From G965204755 sp965243415 (GTDB lineage: Bacteria > Acidobacteriota > Vicinamibacteria > Marinacidobacterales > Marinacidobacteraceae): 64,000 bases of DNA. The stretch spans positions 3,100,001 through 3,164,000 of the forward strand of contig OZ251549.1 in assembly GCA_965243415.1 (NCBI GenBank), read 5' to 3'. Each line of letters begins with the position of its first letter. Within the stretch, counting starts at the first letter, position 1. Below the pieces are notes generated by a model. That model worked only from the letters and a program-made list of their open reading frames with translations, had not been told where the DNA came from and did not search any database. Positions 17,463-26,379 of this stretch are shown here, one piece after another. Made by a program: the position numbers and the translations under genes.

Positions 17463-18662
17463 TCAGGATGGTTCCGTGAGGCGGAGGCGGCGGGTTACCT
17501 GGCCGTTGTTCTCCCAGGGGGTGGCTTTGTAGCGGGAGGCGGCCTCGGCGGTGGGTTGGAGGCCCTCGGCGTCGGCGGCGCGGGAGGTGAGGAGGTGGTC
17601 GCCGGGAGCTGGGTCGGGCCAGGGGAGGTGGAAGCGGCGGAGGCCGTAGGGGTGTTCGGTGGGGGTGATGAGGGCCGGGCGGTGGTCGGTGTCGTCGAAG
17701 CGGACGGAGACTTCGTGGATCTCCGACCGACCGTCGTTCCAGGCGAGGCCGTGGACGGTGTGGGCGCCGTCCGGGGCGCGCTCGACCCGGGTGACGAGGG
17801 ACTTGAGGCGCATCCGGGCGATCTGGGTGGCGCGGTGTTCGATGCCCGCCGGGGTCTCGACGCCCCGGACGGTCACATAGTCCTTGGCCTGGTACCAGCC
17901 GGCGAAGCGGGAGGGCCAGACCTCGATGCGGGTGACCCACTTCACCTGGGCGATGCCGTAGTGGCCGGGGACGACGAGGCGGAGGGGGCCGCCGTGTTCC
18001 GGGGGGAGCGGTTCGCCGTTCATGGTGTCCGCGAGCAGGACTTCCGGGGCGAGGGCGTCGGCGAGGGGGAGGCTGCGGGCGAACCGGGCCGGGTAGGCGT
18101 TGCCGCGCAGGCGTTCCGTCGCCGGGTCGGCGCCGAAGCAGACGACTTCGCGGCTGTCGGGGCGGAGGAGTGGTTCGAGGAGGGGGGCGAGGGGCGTTCC
18201 TTCCCAGCGGGCGGCGCCGACGAGGCCGTGCATCCCGACGCCGCCGTTGCCGCAGCACTCGAAGGCGACGATTCGCCCGGCGCGGGGAAGGGCGCGGAGG
18301 TCGGCGGCGGTGAGGGTCTGCCGCGGCGGGGCGCCGGGGTGGCCGAGTTCGAGGCGGAAGTCTGCGGGCGGCAACTCCGGGACGCCGGAGTGGTCGAGGA
18401 CGAAGAATTCCTCGTTCGGGACGATCTCGCCGGTGAGGCGGGTGAGGTCGGTGTACCGCGCCCGGGTGCCGGGGGGCAGGGGTTCGATATCCGCCCAGGG
18501 AAGGACGACGGCGGCGGACCGGGGGGCGGACTGTGGGGCGGACCGGGCGGCGGGTCGAAGGGCGGGGCGAACCGTGGGACGCCCCGCCGCAATCGCGGTC
18601 GTCGCGAGACCGGGAAGGCCCGGGAAAGCCGAGAGGCTCGCGAGGAAGGTCCGCCGGTTCAT
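17463..18662 (-). CDS. Tat-exported sulfite-oxidase-like molybdopterin enzyme
   Basis: The protein has 399 residues. The N-terminus MNRRTFLASL is a twin-arginine signal, followed by an alanine/proline-rich spacer with short AP-S repeats. The SUOX-type molybdopterin fold then begins near residue 60. ECCGNG supplies the expected cysteine ligand of Mo, and HGGPLRLVVPGHYG plus IAQVKWVTRIEVW are the family's conserved blocks. The C-terminal 110 residues match the Mo-co dimerisation domain (NGQVTRRLRL at the end). It probably oxidises sulfite or a related substrate in the periplasm; no c-type cytochrome partner is adjacent. The frame is open upstream, but ATG 18660-18662 gives the signal peptide. 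The molybdate transporter 11 kb away could supply the metal. Confidence 0.85.
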   Translation of the reverse strand: MNRRTFLASLSAFPGLPGLATTAIAAGRPTVRPALRPAARSAPQSAPRSAAVVLPWADIEPLPPGTRARYTDLTRLTGEIVPNEEFFVLDHSGVPELPPADFRLELGHPGAPPRQTLTAADLRALPRAGRIVAFECCGNGGVGMHGLVGAARWEGTPLAPLLEPLLRPDSREVVCFGADPATERLRGNAYPARFARSLPLADALAPEVLLADTMNGEPLPPEHGGPLRLVVPGHYGIAQVKWVTRIEVWPSRFAGWYQAKDYVTVRGVETPAGIEHRATQIARMRLKSLVTRVERAPDGAHTVHGLAWNDGRSEIHEVSVRFDDTDHRPALITPTEHPYGLRRFHLPWPDPAPGDHLLTSRAADAEGLQPTAEAASRYKATPWENNGQVTRRLRLTEPS

Positions 18663-18759
18663 CGTGCGGTGGCCGACCGGGCGTCGCGGGTCGGTGCCCG
18701 AAGGCGAAGCGAGGCCGGCCCGCCGGGGGCCGGCCTCGGGGACGGAGGGGGTCCGTCGC

Positions 18760-21582
18760 TCAGAAGTAGATGCGGATCGCGCCCCGGATGATCCTCGGCG
18801 AGAGGAAGTTCGAGATGTTCCCGTACGCGGAGCCGCTCGAAGTGTTGAGCGCGGTGGTGGTGTTCTTGTTCGTGATGTTGAAGATGTTGATCTCCGGGGA
18901 GATGCGGACATCGCCGATCATGAAGTCCCGGAAGAGCGCCATGTCGAAGGTCGTGACATTCGGCAGGCGTTCGCTTCCGACCGGGGCCGCCAGGATGGAC
19001 GCGCCGCCCTGGTTCAGGCCGGAGACCCAGAAGGTGCGGGCCACCGGCTGGCCGGTCTGGTATCGCATGACTCCCGAAGTCCGGATGCCGAAGGGCGCGT
19101 GCCAGGTGCCGATCACCTTCAACTGGTTCGTGCGGTCGTAGAAGGACTTGCCCTTGGCGTTCACCTGGTTGTTCGGGTTGGTGAAGATGCCGGGGTTCGT
19201 GTTCTCCCACTGGTTGCCGCGCGACCAGGCGTCGGTATCGTTGTACGAGTAGGACACGATGGCCTGCCAGTCGTTCGAGAACCGCTTCTGCGCGATGAGT
19301 TCGAAGCCCCGGTAACTGGTCTCGAACTTGTCCACGGTCTGGATGGCCAGTTGATTCTGGCCCACCAGGTCCTCCCGCAGGTTGAAGACCGTGACCATGC
19401 CGGCGTCGTCGCCGGTTCCCATCTCGCCGTCGGGCCCCGGGTCCTGGACTTCCATCGGGTCGTAGGCGGAGTCCGGCGCGGCGAGGTTGACGCTGTCGGA
19501 CTTGTCGTTGCTGTTGCGCATCGAGAAGGTGGCCTGCACCCAGATGTCGCCGGGGAACTCGCGCTCCAGTCCGATGGTGAATTCGTCCGTGTACTCGTGC
19601 TTCAGGTCGGGGTCGACGATCCGGTCGGCGGCCGTCGAGCCGAAACTGTCGGCGAGGAGTCTTCCCTGTTCGCCGTCCTGGAACTGGTTGTCGCCGTTCC
19701 GGTCGGTCCATTCGTGCCGGTTCGTCAGGCTGCCGTTCTTGTTCACGAAGTTGGCGAAGCCGGTGGAGAACTGGTGGTAGTAGCGGCCCCAACTCGACTT
19801 GAGGGCGCTCTTGCCGCCTTCCTCGAGACCGATGACCAGGCCCAGGCGCGGCGCGAAACTGGAGAGGTCGAGGATGCCGGTCCGCTCGGGGAAACTGCGC
19901 GGGCAGCCGTTGTCCGCCCGGCACCAGGTGCCGTCGGGACTGTTCTGCTCGGGCAGCCAGCCGTGGTAGCGGTCCCAGCGGAGGCCCAATTTCACGGTGA
20001 CCCGGTCGCCGATGGAGATGATGTCGTCTATGTAGGCGGAGGTCTGCGCGAGCGCCTGGGCGTCCGTCCGGGGAGTGTTCCGGAGCCAGACTTCATCCGC
20101 GACGCCGTTGTTGAAACGCAGGAAGACATCGTCGATCGCCGTGGTCTCGTTGCGGATCGGGTTGTGGGAGTACTCCGCACCGATCTTGAACTCGTGGTCG
20201 GCCCCGGCCACTTCTTCGGCGAAGTAGGTCAGGTCGCTCTTGTAGGAGAACCGCTTCCGGCGGCGTTCCACATTGAAGTCGCGCGCGTTCAGGAACTGCC
20301 CGGTGCCCACATCCTGTCCCGCCTGGAGGCCGGCGGCCCTCGCTTCCTCGGTGTGGGAGGTCGGGAACCAGACATTCAGGTGGGAGAAGCGGGTGTCGAG
20401 GAGGGCGTTCTCGCTGAGCGTCGAGGTCCAGGTCGCCTGGATGATGCGGAAGGTGTCGTCCTCGATCCAACTGGCCTCCGGCGGGCGGGTCGAAGACATG
20501 CCGCGGCGCGGTTTCCAGTAGGACATCTCGTGCCACTCCAGGCTCACCTTGTTGCTCTGGGTGAGTTCGGTGTCGCTCTTGATGACGAACTGCCACATGT
20601 CCGTGTCTTCGGTCACGCTGGTCACGCCGGAGACGAAGCGGTGGACGCGCTCGTCCCGGAATGAGAAGTAGAAGGTCGAACGGTCGCGGACCACCGGGCC
20701 GCCGAGTTGGACATTCGCGTCGGAGAGGTAGTCGAAGGCGGAGGCGGTGCCGCCGGCGTCCTCGAGTTCCTGGGTGAAGTTGTCGAACTGGGTGGAGTCG
20801 TTCTGGTAGTGGAAGCCGGCGCCGCCGCTGAAGTCGTTGCTGCCGCTCTTGGTGACCATGTTCAGGTACACGCCGGGGGCGTTCACCGAGGCCGGGTGCG
20901 AGCCGGTTTCGACCTGGACTTCCTCGAAACTGTCGTAGTCGTAGTAGTAGCCGCTCGCGCCGAGAGCCGCCGGGCAGGTCACATTCACGCCGTTCAGGTA
21001 GTAACTGTTCTGGCCCCAGGAGGTGCCGCGGGCGGAGAAGACCGCCTGCAGGCCGGTTTCGCTGCCGCCCACATCGAGCCGGTTGGTGGTGACCCCCGGC
21101 GCCTGGTGTTCGAGCAGCGACCAGACATCCCGGGCGCTCGGCACCTCTTCGAGGAGGCTCTCGTCGAAGGTGGCGCCGATGACGGTGCTCTTGGTGTCGA
21201 GCAGCGGGGACTCGCCGACGACGGTGATCGTCTCCTCGAGAGTCGAGAGTTCGAGTTGGACATCGAGGCCGGTGGTGCGGGCGATGTCCACCCGGACGCC
21301 CTCGTTGATGCGGGTCTGGAAGCCGCCCAACTCGAAGCGGAGGGAGTAGATGCCGGGGGACACGGCCACGAAGCGGTAATTCCCGGTGCCGCTGGAGACG
21401 GCGACCTCGGGGGTGCCGCCTTCGCCGGTGAGGGTCACGGAGACGCCGGGGAGCACCTGGCCGGTGCCGTCCCGGATCGTCCCCTCGACGGTTCCGCTGG
21501 TGGTCTGGCTCCAGGCGGCTCCGGCGGTGAACGCCGTGAGCGCGAGCGCTGCCAGCGCGGTCTCGATGAAACGGTTTCTCAT
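18760..21582 (-). CDS. TonB-dependent outer-membrane receptor with carboxypeptidase-regulatory domain (Oar-like)
   Basis: The protein has 940 residues. A signal peptide (residues 1-25, ending AAWSQ) is followed by a carboxypeptidase-regulatory-like beta-sandwich at about 28-110 (VEGTIRDGTGQVLPGVSV). The TonB plug comes next with ITVVGESPLLDT and the SARDVWSLLEHQAPGV block, and then a beta-barrel ending in the aromatic outer-membrane signature IRIYF. A strong Shine-Dalgarno GGGAGGAG (21593-21586) precedes ATG 21580-21582. Large families of this architecture are typical of Acidobacteriota, where they import oligosaccharides or peptides; the ligand here is unknown. It sits 97 bp upstream of the molybdoenzyme on the same strand. 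Confidence 0.88.
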   Translation of the reverse strand: MRNRFIETALAALALTAFTAGAAWSQTTSGTVEGTIRDGTGQVLPGVSVTLTGEGGTPEVAVSSGTGNYRFVAVSPGIYSLRFELGGFQTRINEGVRVDIARTTGLDVQLELSTLEETITVVGESPLLDTKSTVIGATFDESLLEEVPSARDVWSLLEHQAPGVTTNRLDVGGSETGLQAVFSARGTSWGQNSYYLNGVNVTCPAALGASGYYYDYDSFEEVQVETGSHPASVNAPGVYLNMVTKSGSNDFSGGAGFHYQNDSTQFDNFTQELEDAGGTASAFDYLSDANVQLGGPVVRDRSTFYFSFRDERVHRFVSGVTSVTEDTDMWQFVIKSDTELTQSNKVSLEWHEMSYWKPRRGMSSTRPPEASWIEDDTFRIIQATWTSTLSENALLDTRFSHLNVWFPTSHTEEARAAGLQAGQDVGTGQFLNARDFNVERRRKRFSYKSDLTYFAEEVAGADHEFKIGAEYSHNPIRNETTAIDDVFLRFNNGVADEVWLRNTPRTDAQALAQTSAYIDDIISIGDRVTVKLGLRWDRYHGWLPEQNSPDGTWCRADNGCPRSFPERTGILDLSSFAPRLGLVIGLEEGGKSALKSSWGRYYHQFSTGFANFVNKNGSLTNRHEWTDRNGDNQFQDGEQGRLLADSFGSTAADRIVDPDLKHEYTDEFTIGLEREFPGDIWVQATFSMRNSNDKSDSVNLAAPDSAYDPMEVQDPGPDGEMGTGDDAGMVTVFNLREDLVGQNQLAIQTVDKFETSYRGFELIAQKRFSNDWQAIVSYSYNDTDAWSRGNQWENTNPGIFTNPNNQVNAKGKSFYDRTNQLKVIGTWHAPFGIRTSGVMRYQTGQPVARTFWVSGLNQGGASILAAPVGSERLPNVTTFDMALFRDFMIGDVRISPEINIFNITNKNTTTALNTSSGSAYGNISNFLSPRIIRGAIRIYF

Positions 21583-21736
21583 GGGCTCCTCCCGTGGGCC
21601 GGTGGGCGAGGGCGCGGGCGAGGCGAACGGCGTGGAATTACGCCGGGCGGCGCCCGACCGGTTCCCGATTCTCCGTTCGCCGGGCGGGGAAGTCAACAAG
21701 GATTCGGGAACGGGGGCGCTGCCGGGGGGGAGCCGG

Positions 21737-22987
21737 TCAGCGCCCGGGGCCGCCGAGGGCGCAGGAGAACAGGGCGCGCTGGGCGGCGGTCCAGTCGCCG
21801 GAGCCGTCCGCGTGCTGGATCAGCATCCGGCCCTGCCGGTAGTGGTCGAGGGTCAGGCGGAACTCCTTGGCGTTCGACTGGCGGCCGGTGTGATCCCAGG
21901 CCGCCGGGATCCCCGGGTCGTGGAAGCGGTAGGTCCCGGTCGCGCCGTAAGCGATCTCGTTCGACCAGACATCCATCCCCGGGAGCAGGTCGGCGAGCAG
22001 GCCCTCCGGGGTGCGCGGCAGGGTGGTCTCCATCTCCAGGAGGCCGGGGATGACCGCCCGGCGGAAGACGGCGCCGGGGCGTTCCTCGGAGGTGATCGAG
22101 AGCGGCGCCCGGCGGATCGCCCGGTATCGCTGGGGCGCCCCCGGGGCGAGGCTGCGGAAGAGGCCGAGGACGGCGTTGCGGCGGGCCTCGGTGAGGGTCT
22201 CGTCGAGGTAGAGGGCCACCCAGGACTCCGGGCCCAGGGTGACGAACTCGGTCCCGGCGAGGTCGGTGGCGCCGTAGCGGCCCCGGGCGATGCGGGTGGC
22301 GGTCGCGGCGTGGCAGGGCGGGTGCGAGGGCGGGGCGTTGCTGCGGCAGGGGCAGGGGGTGTCGCAGGGGCAGGCGGTGAAGGCGTGGCCCTCGATCTCC
22401 CAGTCGGGGAAGCGGTCGGGGAAGCGGTCGGGGGAACGGTCGGCGGCGCGGGGGCCGGGGGCCGTGGCGGCGGCGCGGCGGGGGACGCCCGCGCCCGGGG
22501 GAAGGCGCATCCCCTGGCCGCCGGCCGGCTGCAGGACGAAGCGGACGGTCTCGGCGAAGCGGAGGGGGACGGGGCTCCCGGCGACGACGGTCGGCTCGTA
22601 CTCCCATCTCGTCGCGGCTTCGGCGGCGGCGGCGGCGAGATCCTCCGCGCCGCGGAGGGGTCGGGCGGCGGTGACGCGGCCTTCCCGGTCGAGGGTCAGT
22701 TCGAGGATGACCAGACCTTCCTCGCCCCGGGCGCGGGCGGACTCCGGGTAGCGGGGCGGCTCGAAGCGGCTCCGGGTCGGACGCCGGACCTCGCCGCCGA
22801 CCGGGACCGGGTACTCCTCGGCGGGCGCCGGCGCCGGCGGGGACGCGGCGGGCGGCGCTTCCCCGGACGGTTCCCCCGCGCCGGGGTCTTCGCGGGGACC
22901 GCAGCCGAGGGGGAGGAGCGCTGCGGCGCAGAGGCCGAGGCGGAGCGAACCGCCCGCCGGGCGGCTTCGGGGCGTCGGGAGCCGAAC
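21737..22987 (-). CDS. Lipoprotein fusing a TonB C-terminal-like domain to DUF1326; start unresolved
   Basis: A minus-strand frame encodes, in order, a lipoprotein-type leader with lipobox LPLGC, a proline/alanine linker and a TonB C-terminal-like domain. That domain contains PRYPESARARGEEGLVILEL, LDREGRVTAARP and TRWEYEPTVVAGSPVP. A spacer with FPDR repeats follows, and then a full DUF1326 domain (WEIEGHAFTACPCDTPCPC, IARGRYGATDLAG, WVALYLDE). No ATG, GTG or TTG lies in this frame upstream of codon ATG 22510, which is already past the first domain. An out-of-frame ATG at 22990-22992 sits where a start would be expected, so either a CTG start or a one-base frameshift near the 5' end is likely. 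The coordinate 22987 is nominal. The function of DUF1326 is unknown; its CxCxxxCPC-like cysteines suggest metal or redox chemistry. Confidence 0.6.
   Translation of the reverse strand, partial: VRLPTPRSRPAGGSLRLGLCAAALLPLGCGPREDPGAGEPSGEAPPAASPPAPAPAEEYPVPVGGEVRRPTRSRFEPPRYPESARARGEEGLVILELTLDREGRVTAARPLRGAEDLAAAAAEAATRWEYEPTVVAGSPVPLRFAETVRFVLQPAGGQGMRLPPGAGVPRRAAATAPGPRAADRSPDRFPDRFPDWEIEGHAFTACPCDTPCPCRSNAPPSHPPCHAATATRIARGRYGATDLAGTEFVTLGPESWVALYLDETLTEARRNAVLGLFRSLAPGAPQRYRAIRRAPLSITSEERPGAVFRRAVIPGLLEMETTLPRTPEGLLADLLPGMDVWSNEIAYGATGTYRFHDPGIPAAWDHTGRQSNAKEFRLTLDHYRQGRMLIQHADGSGDWTAAQRALFSCALGGPGR
22403..22442. repeat. 12-bp in-frame minisatellite in the TonB-like/DUF1326 gene
   Basis: Three units of GTCGGGGAAGCG (last one altered) run head to tail at 22403-22414, 22415-22426 and 22427-22438. 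They encode repeated FPDR in the inter-domain linker on the minus strand. The unit length is divisible by three, so copy changes keep the frame. Confidence 0.75.
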
Positions 22988-23181
22988 GCCATAATCCGGG
23001 AAGCGGCCCCCCCGTTTGGCCCGCAGTCCGGCCCGAAGTCGGGCCCGCCATCCGGTCCGGGAGACGGCCCCGGAGAGTCGGCCCCCGGGTCGGGGCGCGG
23101 GCGCGGGGAAGCCGCCGGGACGATGCAGTGACAGGACGATCGGTTTCCGGCCCGGAGTCCGGAAGCGGGCGATTCTGCCCC

Positions 23182-24333
23182 ATGGCGCCCGCCGGCGCGT
23201 TCCGGTCCCGGCGCGCCGGGGTGCTCGCCGCTGCCGTGCTTTCTCTCGCCGCCGCGTCGGTCGGGCAGGAGCGGCCGCCGGCCCCGCCGGAATTCGAGCG
23301 GGCCGCCACCGCCCTGCGGGAGGGGGATCTGGAACGCGCGGAGTCCGCGCTCACGGACTTCCTGGCCGGGCGCGAGGGCGATCCCGCCGCCCACCACCGG
23401 GCCGGGGCGCTCTGGCTGCTCGCCGGCGAGCCGGAACGCGCCGTTCCCCACTTCCGGGCGGCGCTCGGGGCGGCGCCGGATTTCACCGACGCTCGGCTGG
23501 CGCTCGGGCAGGCGCTCGGCCGACTCGGGGACACCGAGGGCGCGCTGGCCGCGTTCGCCGCCGCCGCCGGGACCGCCCCCGAGCGCTACGAAGCGCCCTA
23601 CCTGGCCGCGGCGGTGCTCGACCGCGCCGGCCGGCTCCCGGAGGCGGTGACCGAGGCCCGGAGCGCGGCGGCGCTGGCGCCGGGGAACGCCTCGGTGCGG
23701 CGGTTCCTGGGACGGCTGCTGCTGCGGATCGAGGCCTGGCCGGAGGCTGCCGCGGAATTCGAAGCCGCGCTGCGCCGGGGGTTCCGGGAGGACCCGGCGA
23801 TCTTCGCGGAACTCGGCGCGGCGCTGCTCGGCCAGGAGCGGCTCGACGCGGCGCAGGCGGCGTACGAACGCCACCGGGCGTTCGCTCCGGAGGACGCCGA
23901 GACCCTGCTGCAACTCGGCTACCTCGCCTGGCGGCGCGGGGACGCCGCGGAGTCCGAGGCGCTGCTCCGGGAGGCCCTCGCGCTCGACCCGGCCCTGCGC
24001 CGGGCGCACCACTTCCTGGGCCTGACGGCGCTGCGCCGGGACGATCTGGCCGGCGCCGAGGCAGCGTTCCGGAGGGCGCTCGAAGGGGATCCGGACTTCG
24101 CCGAGGCCTGGTTCCACCTGGGGAAGATCGAACTGCGCCGGGGGAACCCGGAGGCGGCGGCGCGGCATATCGAACGGGCGGTCGAGAGCGCCCCCGGGTA
24201 CGCCGAGGCTTACTATCAGTTGGCGTTCGCGCGGCGGCGGCTCGGCGACGCGGAGGGAGCGGCGGCAGCGCTCGCCCGTTTCACCGAACTGCGCCGCGCC
24301 GAGGACTCCCCCCGACAGGAGAACGAACCATGA
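23182..24333 (+). CDS. Secreted tetratricopeptide-repeat protein
   Basis: The protein has 383 residues. It has a signal peptide (residues 1-28, AAAVLSLAAASVGQ) and then about ten TPR units of 34 residues covering almost the whole chain (for example AHHFLGLTALRRDDLAGAEAAFRRAL and AWFHLGKIELRRGNPEAAARHI). It is an all-helical scaffold for protein-protein contacts in the periplasm. ATG 23182-23184 was chosen because the signal peptide begins there; an in-frame GTG at 23128 would add 18 residues. Its TGA overlaps the ATG of the DUF1028 gene (ATGA), so it heads a five-gene plus-strand cluster. The partner is unknown; the CRTAC1 proteins downstream are candidates. Confidence 0.8.
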   Translation: MAPAGAFRSRRAGVLAAAVLSLAAASVGQERPPAPPEFERAATALREGDLERAESALTDFLAGREGDPAAHHRAGALWLLAGEPERAVPHFRAALGAAPDFTDARLALGQALGRLGDTEGALAAFAAAAGTAPERYEAPYLAAAVLDRAGRLPEAVTEARSAAALAPGNASVRRFLGRLLLRIEAWPEAAAEFEAALRRGFREDPAIFAELGAALLGQERLDAAQAAYERHRAFAPEDAETLLQLGYLAWRRGDAAESEALLREALALDPALRRAHHFLGLTALRRDDLAGAEAAFRRALEGDPDFAEAWFHLGKIELRRGNPEAAARHIERAVESAPGYAEAYYQLAFARRRLGDAEGAAAALARFTELRRAEDSPRQENEP

Positions 24334-25385
24334 ACGAGACTCGAACCCGCGGTCCGGCAGCGGCGCTCGCCGGCGTCCTGCTCTTCCTCCTTCCCGCGGC
24401 GGCCGGCGCCGCCGGGCAGACCGAATCCGCGACCGCGGGCCCGGCCCGGCAGCCCGCGGTTCACGAACCCGTGGCCACCTTCTCCATCGTGGCCCGCGAC
24501 CCGGACACCGGGGAGTTGGGCGTCGCCGTCCAGTCCAAGTACTTCTCGGTGGGGCATGTGGTGCCCTGGGCGGAGGCCGGGGTCGGGGTCATCGCGACGC
24601 AGGCGAATGTGAACGCCGGCTACGGGTTGAAGGGCCTCCGGGCGCTCCGGGAGGGGCTGGGCGCCGAGCAGGTGGTGGCGCGGCTCCTCGCCGAGGACGA
24701 ATTCCCGAATGTCGAGGGCCGGCAGTTCGCGGTCATCGACGCGAAGGGCGGCATCGCGGTCCACACCGGGGAGACGGCGAACTTCTGGGCCGGGCACCGG
24801 GTCGGCGAGAACTACTCGGCGCAGGGGAACATCCTCACCGGCCCGGAGGTGGTGGAAGCGATGGGGGACGCCTTCGAGGCGGCGGCGGGGACGCTCGCCG
24901 AGAAGATGCAGGCGGCGATGCTGGCCGGGCAGGAGGCCGGGGGAGACAGCCGGGGGCGGCAGTCGGCGGCGATGCTCGTCGTCGGCGAGGGCCTGGGCCG
25001 GAACATCAACAACGATGTGGTGGCGCGGCTCCAGGTGGAGGACCACCCCACTCCGATCGTGGAACTGGGGCGCGTGCTGGACATCAACCTGGCGCTCGCC
25101 GCGATGTCCCGGAGCCGGGAGCGGATGGGGGCCGGCGACGGGGCGGCGGCGCTCGCCGAAGCCGAGCGGGCGACGGAGTTGTGGCCGGCGGCCTCGGATT
25201 CCTGGCTGAACCTGGGGCTGCTCGCGTACTCGCTCGGGGAGCGGGAGCGGGCGCTGGAATCGCTGCGGAAGGCGGCCTCGAGGAACGACCTCTTCCGGGG
25301 GCAACTGGAATCCACGCTGGGCTGGACGAACCATCCGGGACTCGACGAGGAGTTCCTGGCGGCGCTGTTCCCGGAGGGCTCCTGA
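24330..25385 (+). CDS. DUF1028 family secreted protein with TPR-like tail
   Basis: The protein has 351 residues with a signal peptide (LLFLLPAAAGAAGQ). DUF1028 (Ntn-hydrolase-like fold) follows from about residue 48: ATFSIVARDPDTGELGVAVQS, the block GVIATQANVNAGYG, and NILTGPEVVEAMGDAFE. The last 70 residues form a TPR-like pair (SWLNLGLLAYSLGERERALESL), a tail often attached to this family. A ribosome site AGGAG is about 8 bases before ATG 24330-24332. Family members are uncharacterised, with suggested peptidoglycan or amide hydrolase activity, which remains inference. It is coupled to the TPR genes on both sides by overlapping stops and starts. Confidence 0.85.
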   Translation: MNETRTRGPAAALAGVLLFLLPAAAGAAGQTESATAGPARQPAVHEPVATFSIVARDPDTGELGVAVQSKYFSVGHVVPWAEAGVGVIATQANVNAGYGLKGLRALREGLGAEQVVARLLAEDEFPNVEGRQFAVIDAKGGIAVHTGETANFWAGHRVGENYSAQGNILTGPEVVEAMGDAFEAAAGTLAEKMQAAMLAGQEAGGDSRGRQSAAMLVVGEGLGRNINNDVVARLQVEDHPTPIVELGRVLDINLALAAMSRSRERMGAGDGAAALAEAERATELWPAASDSWLNLGLLAYSLGERERALESLRKAASRNDLFRGQLESTLGWTNHPGLDEEFLAALFPEGS

Positions 25386-26371
25386 CCGGGGCCCCGGCGC
25401 CCGGCCGGCGCGAGGGAGGGCGCCGGCTCGCGGGAGTCCTGTTCGCCGGCGTCGGCTTCCTCTCCGTCGGGGGCGCCGCTTCCCCGGCGGCGGGGCAGGA
25501 CCCCGAGGAACACCTGCGGGCCGGGCGGCGCTGGCTGGACGCCGGGAACGCCGAGGCGGCGGCGGCTTCGTTCCGGCTGATGGTGGCGGCGCAGCCGGAT
25601 TCGCGTTCCTGGTACTACCTCGGCGTCGCCTACCTGCAGGGCGGCCGTCCGGAGGAAGCCGTCGCCGCGCTCCGGCGGGCGGAGGCGCTCGAGCAGCGGC
25701 CCAACCGGGCGCTCGAGCAGTCGCTGGGAACGGCGCTGCTGCGCGTCGGCGACGCCGAGGGGGCGGCGGCGGTGCTCGGGCGGGCGGCCGAGCGGCATCC
25801 GCGGGCGCCGGACCTGCTGCTCCAACTGGGGCACGCCCACTACCGGCGGCTCGACGCCGACGCCGCCCGGTCGGTGCTCCGGCGCGCCCGGGGGGCAGCC
25901 CCCGGCGATCCCCGGACCCACTTCCACCTGGGCCTGGCGGAGTCGGCCCTCGGCGACCTGCCGGCGGCGGAGGGCTCCTTCCGGGAAGCGGCGCGCCTGG
26001 CCCCGGAGGATCCGGAGGCGCGGGTGGCGCTCGGCCGGACGCTGGCGCAGCAGGGGCGGGCCGGGGAGGCGCGGGCGGCGTACGGGGAGGCGCTCCGTCT
26101 CGCTCCGGGGTCGGCGGCGGCGCTGACCGCCCTGGGGATGCTCGACCTGGCCGCCGGGGAGGCCGGGCGGGCCGCCCGCCGGTTCGAGGAGGCGCTGGCG
26201 TCGGAACCGGAGCACCGGCAGGCGCTCTACAACCTGGGCGCGGCGCTCCGCCTTCTCGGCCGGCCGGCGGAAGCGGAGGCGGTCGAGCGGCGATTCGCGG
26301 CCACGGAGGCGGCGCAGTTCCCCTCCGGGAGCCGCTCCCGGTCCCGGAGCGGGCCGCCGCGTCGGCGCTGA
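25382..26371 (+). CDS. Secreted TPR protein, probable CTG start
   Basis: About 329 residues. A signal peptide-like segment (LAGVLFAGVGFLSVGGAA) is followed by about eight TPR units (WYYLGVAYLQGGRPEEAVAAL, THFHLGLAESALGDLPAAEG, ALYNLGAALRLLGRPAEAEA). No ATG, GTG or TTG lies between the end of the DUF1028 gene and the signal peptide. The only overlapping candidate is CTG at 25382-25384, placed as CTGA over the previous stop, in the same way that ATGA and GTGA couple other genes here. An in-frame GTG at 25181 lies deep inside DUF1028 and is unlikely. It probably works with the flanking TPR and CRTAC1 proteins. Confidence 0.7.
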   Translation: MTGAPAPGRREGGRRLAGVLFAGVGFLSVGGAASPAAGQDPEEHLRAGRRWLDAGNAEAAAASFRLMVAAQPDSRSWYYLGVAYLQGGRPEEAVAALRRAEALEQRPNRALEQSLGTALLRVGDAEGAAAVLGRAAERHPRAPDLLLQLGHAHYRRLDADAARSVLRRARGAAPGDPRTHFHLGLAESALGDLPAAEGSFREAARLAPEDPEARVALGRTLAQQGRAGEARAAYGEALRLAPGSAAALTALGMLDLAAGEAGRAARRFEEALASEPEHRQALYNLGAALRLLGRPAEAEAVERRFAATEAAQFPSGSRSRSRSGPPRRR

Positions 26372-26379
26372 AGCCGGAG

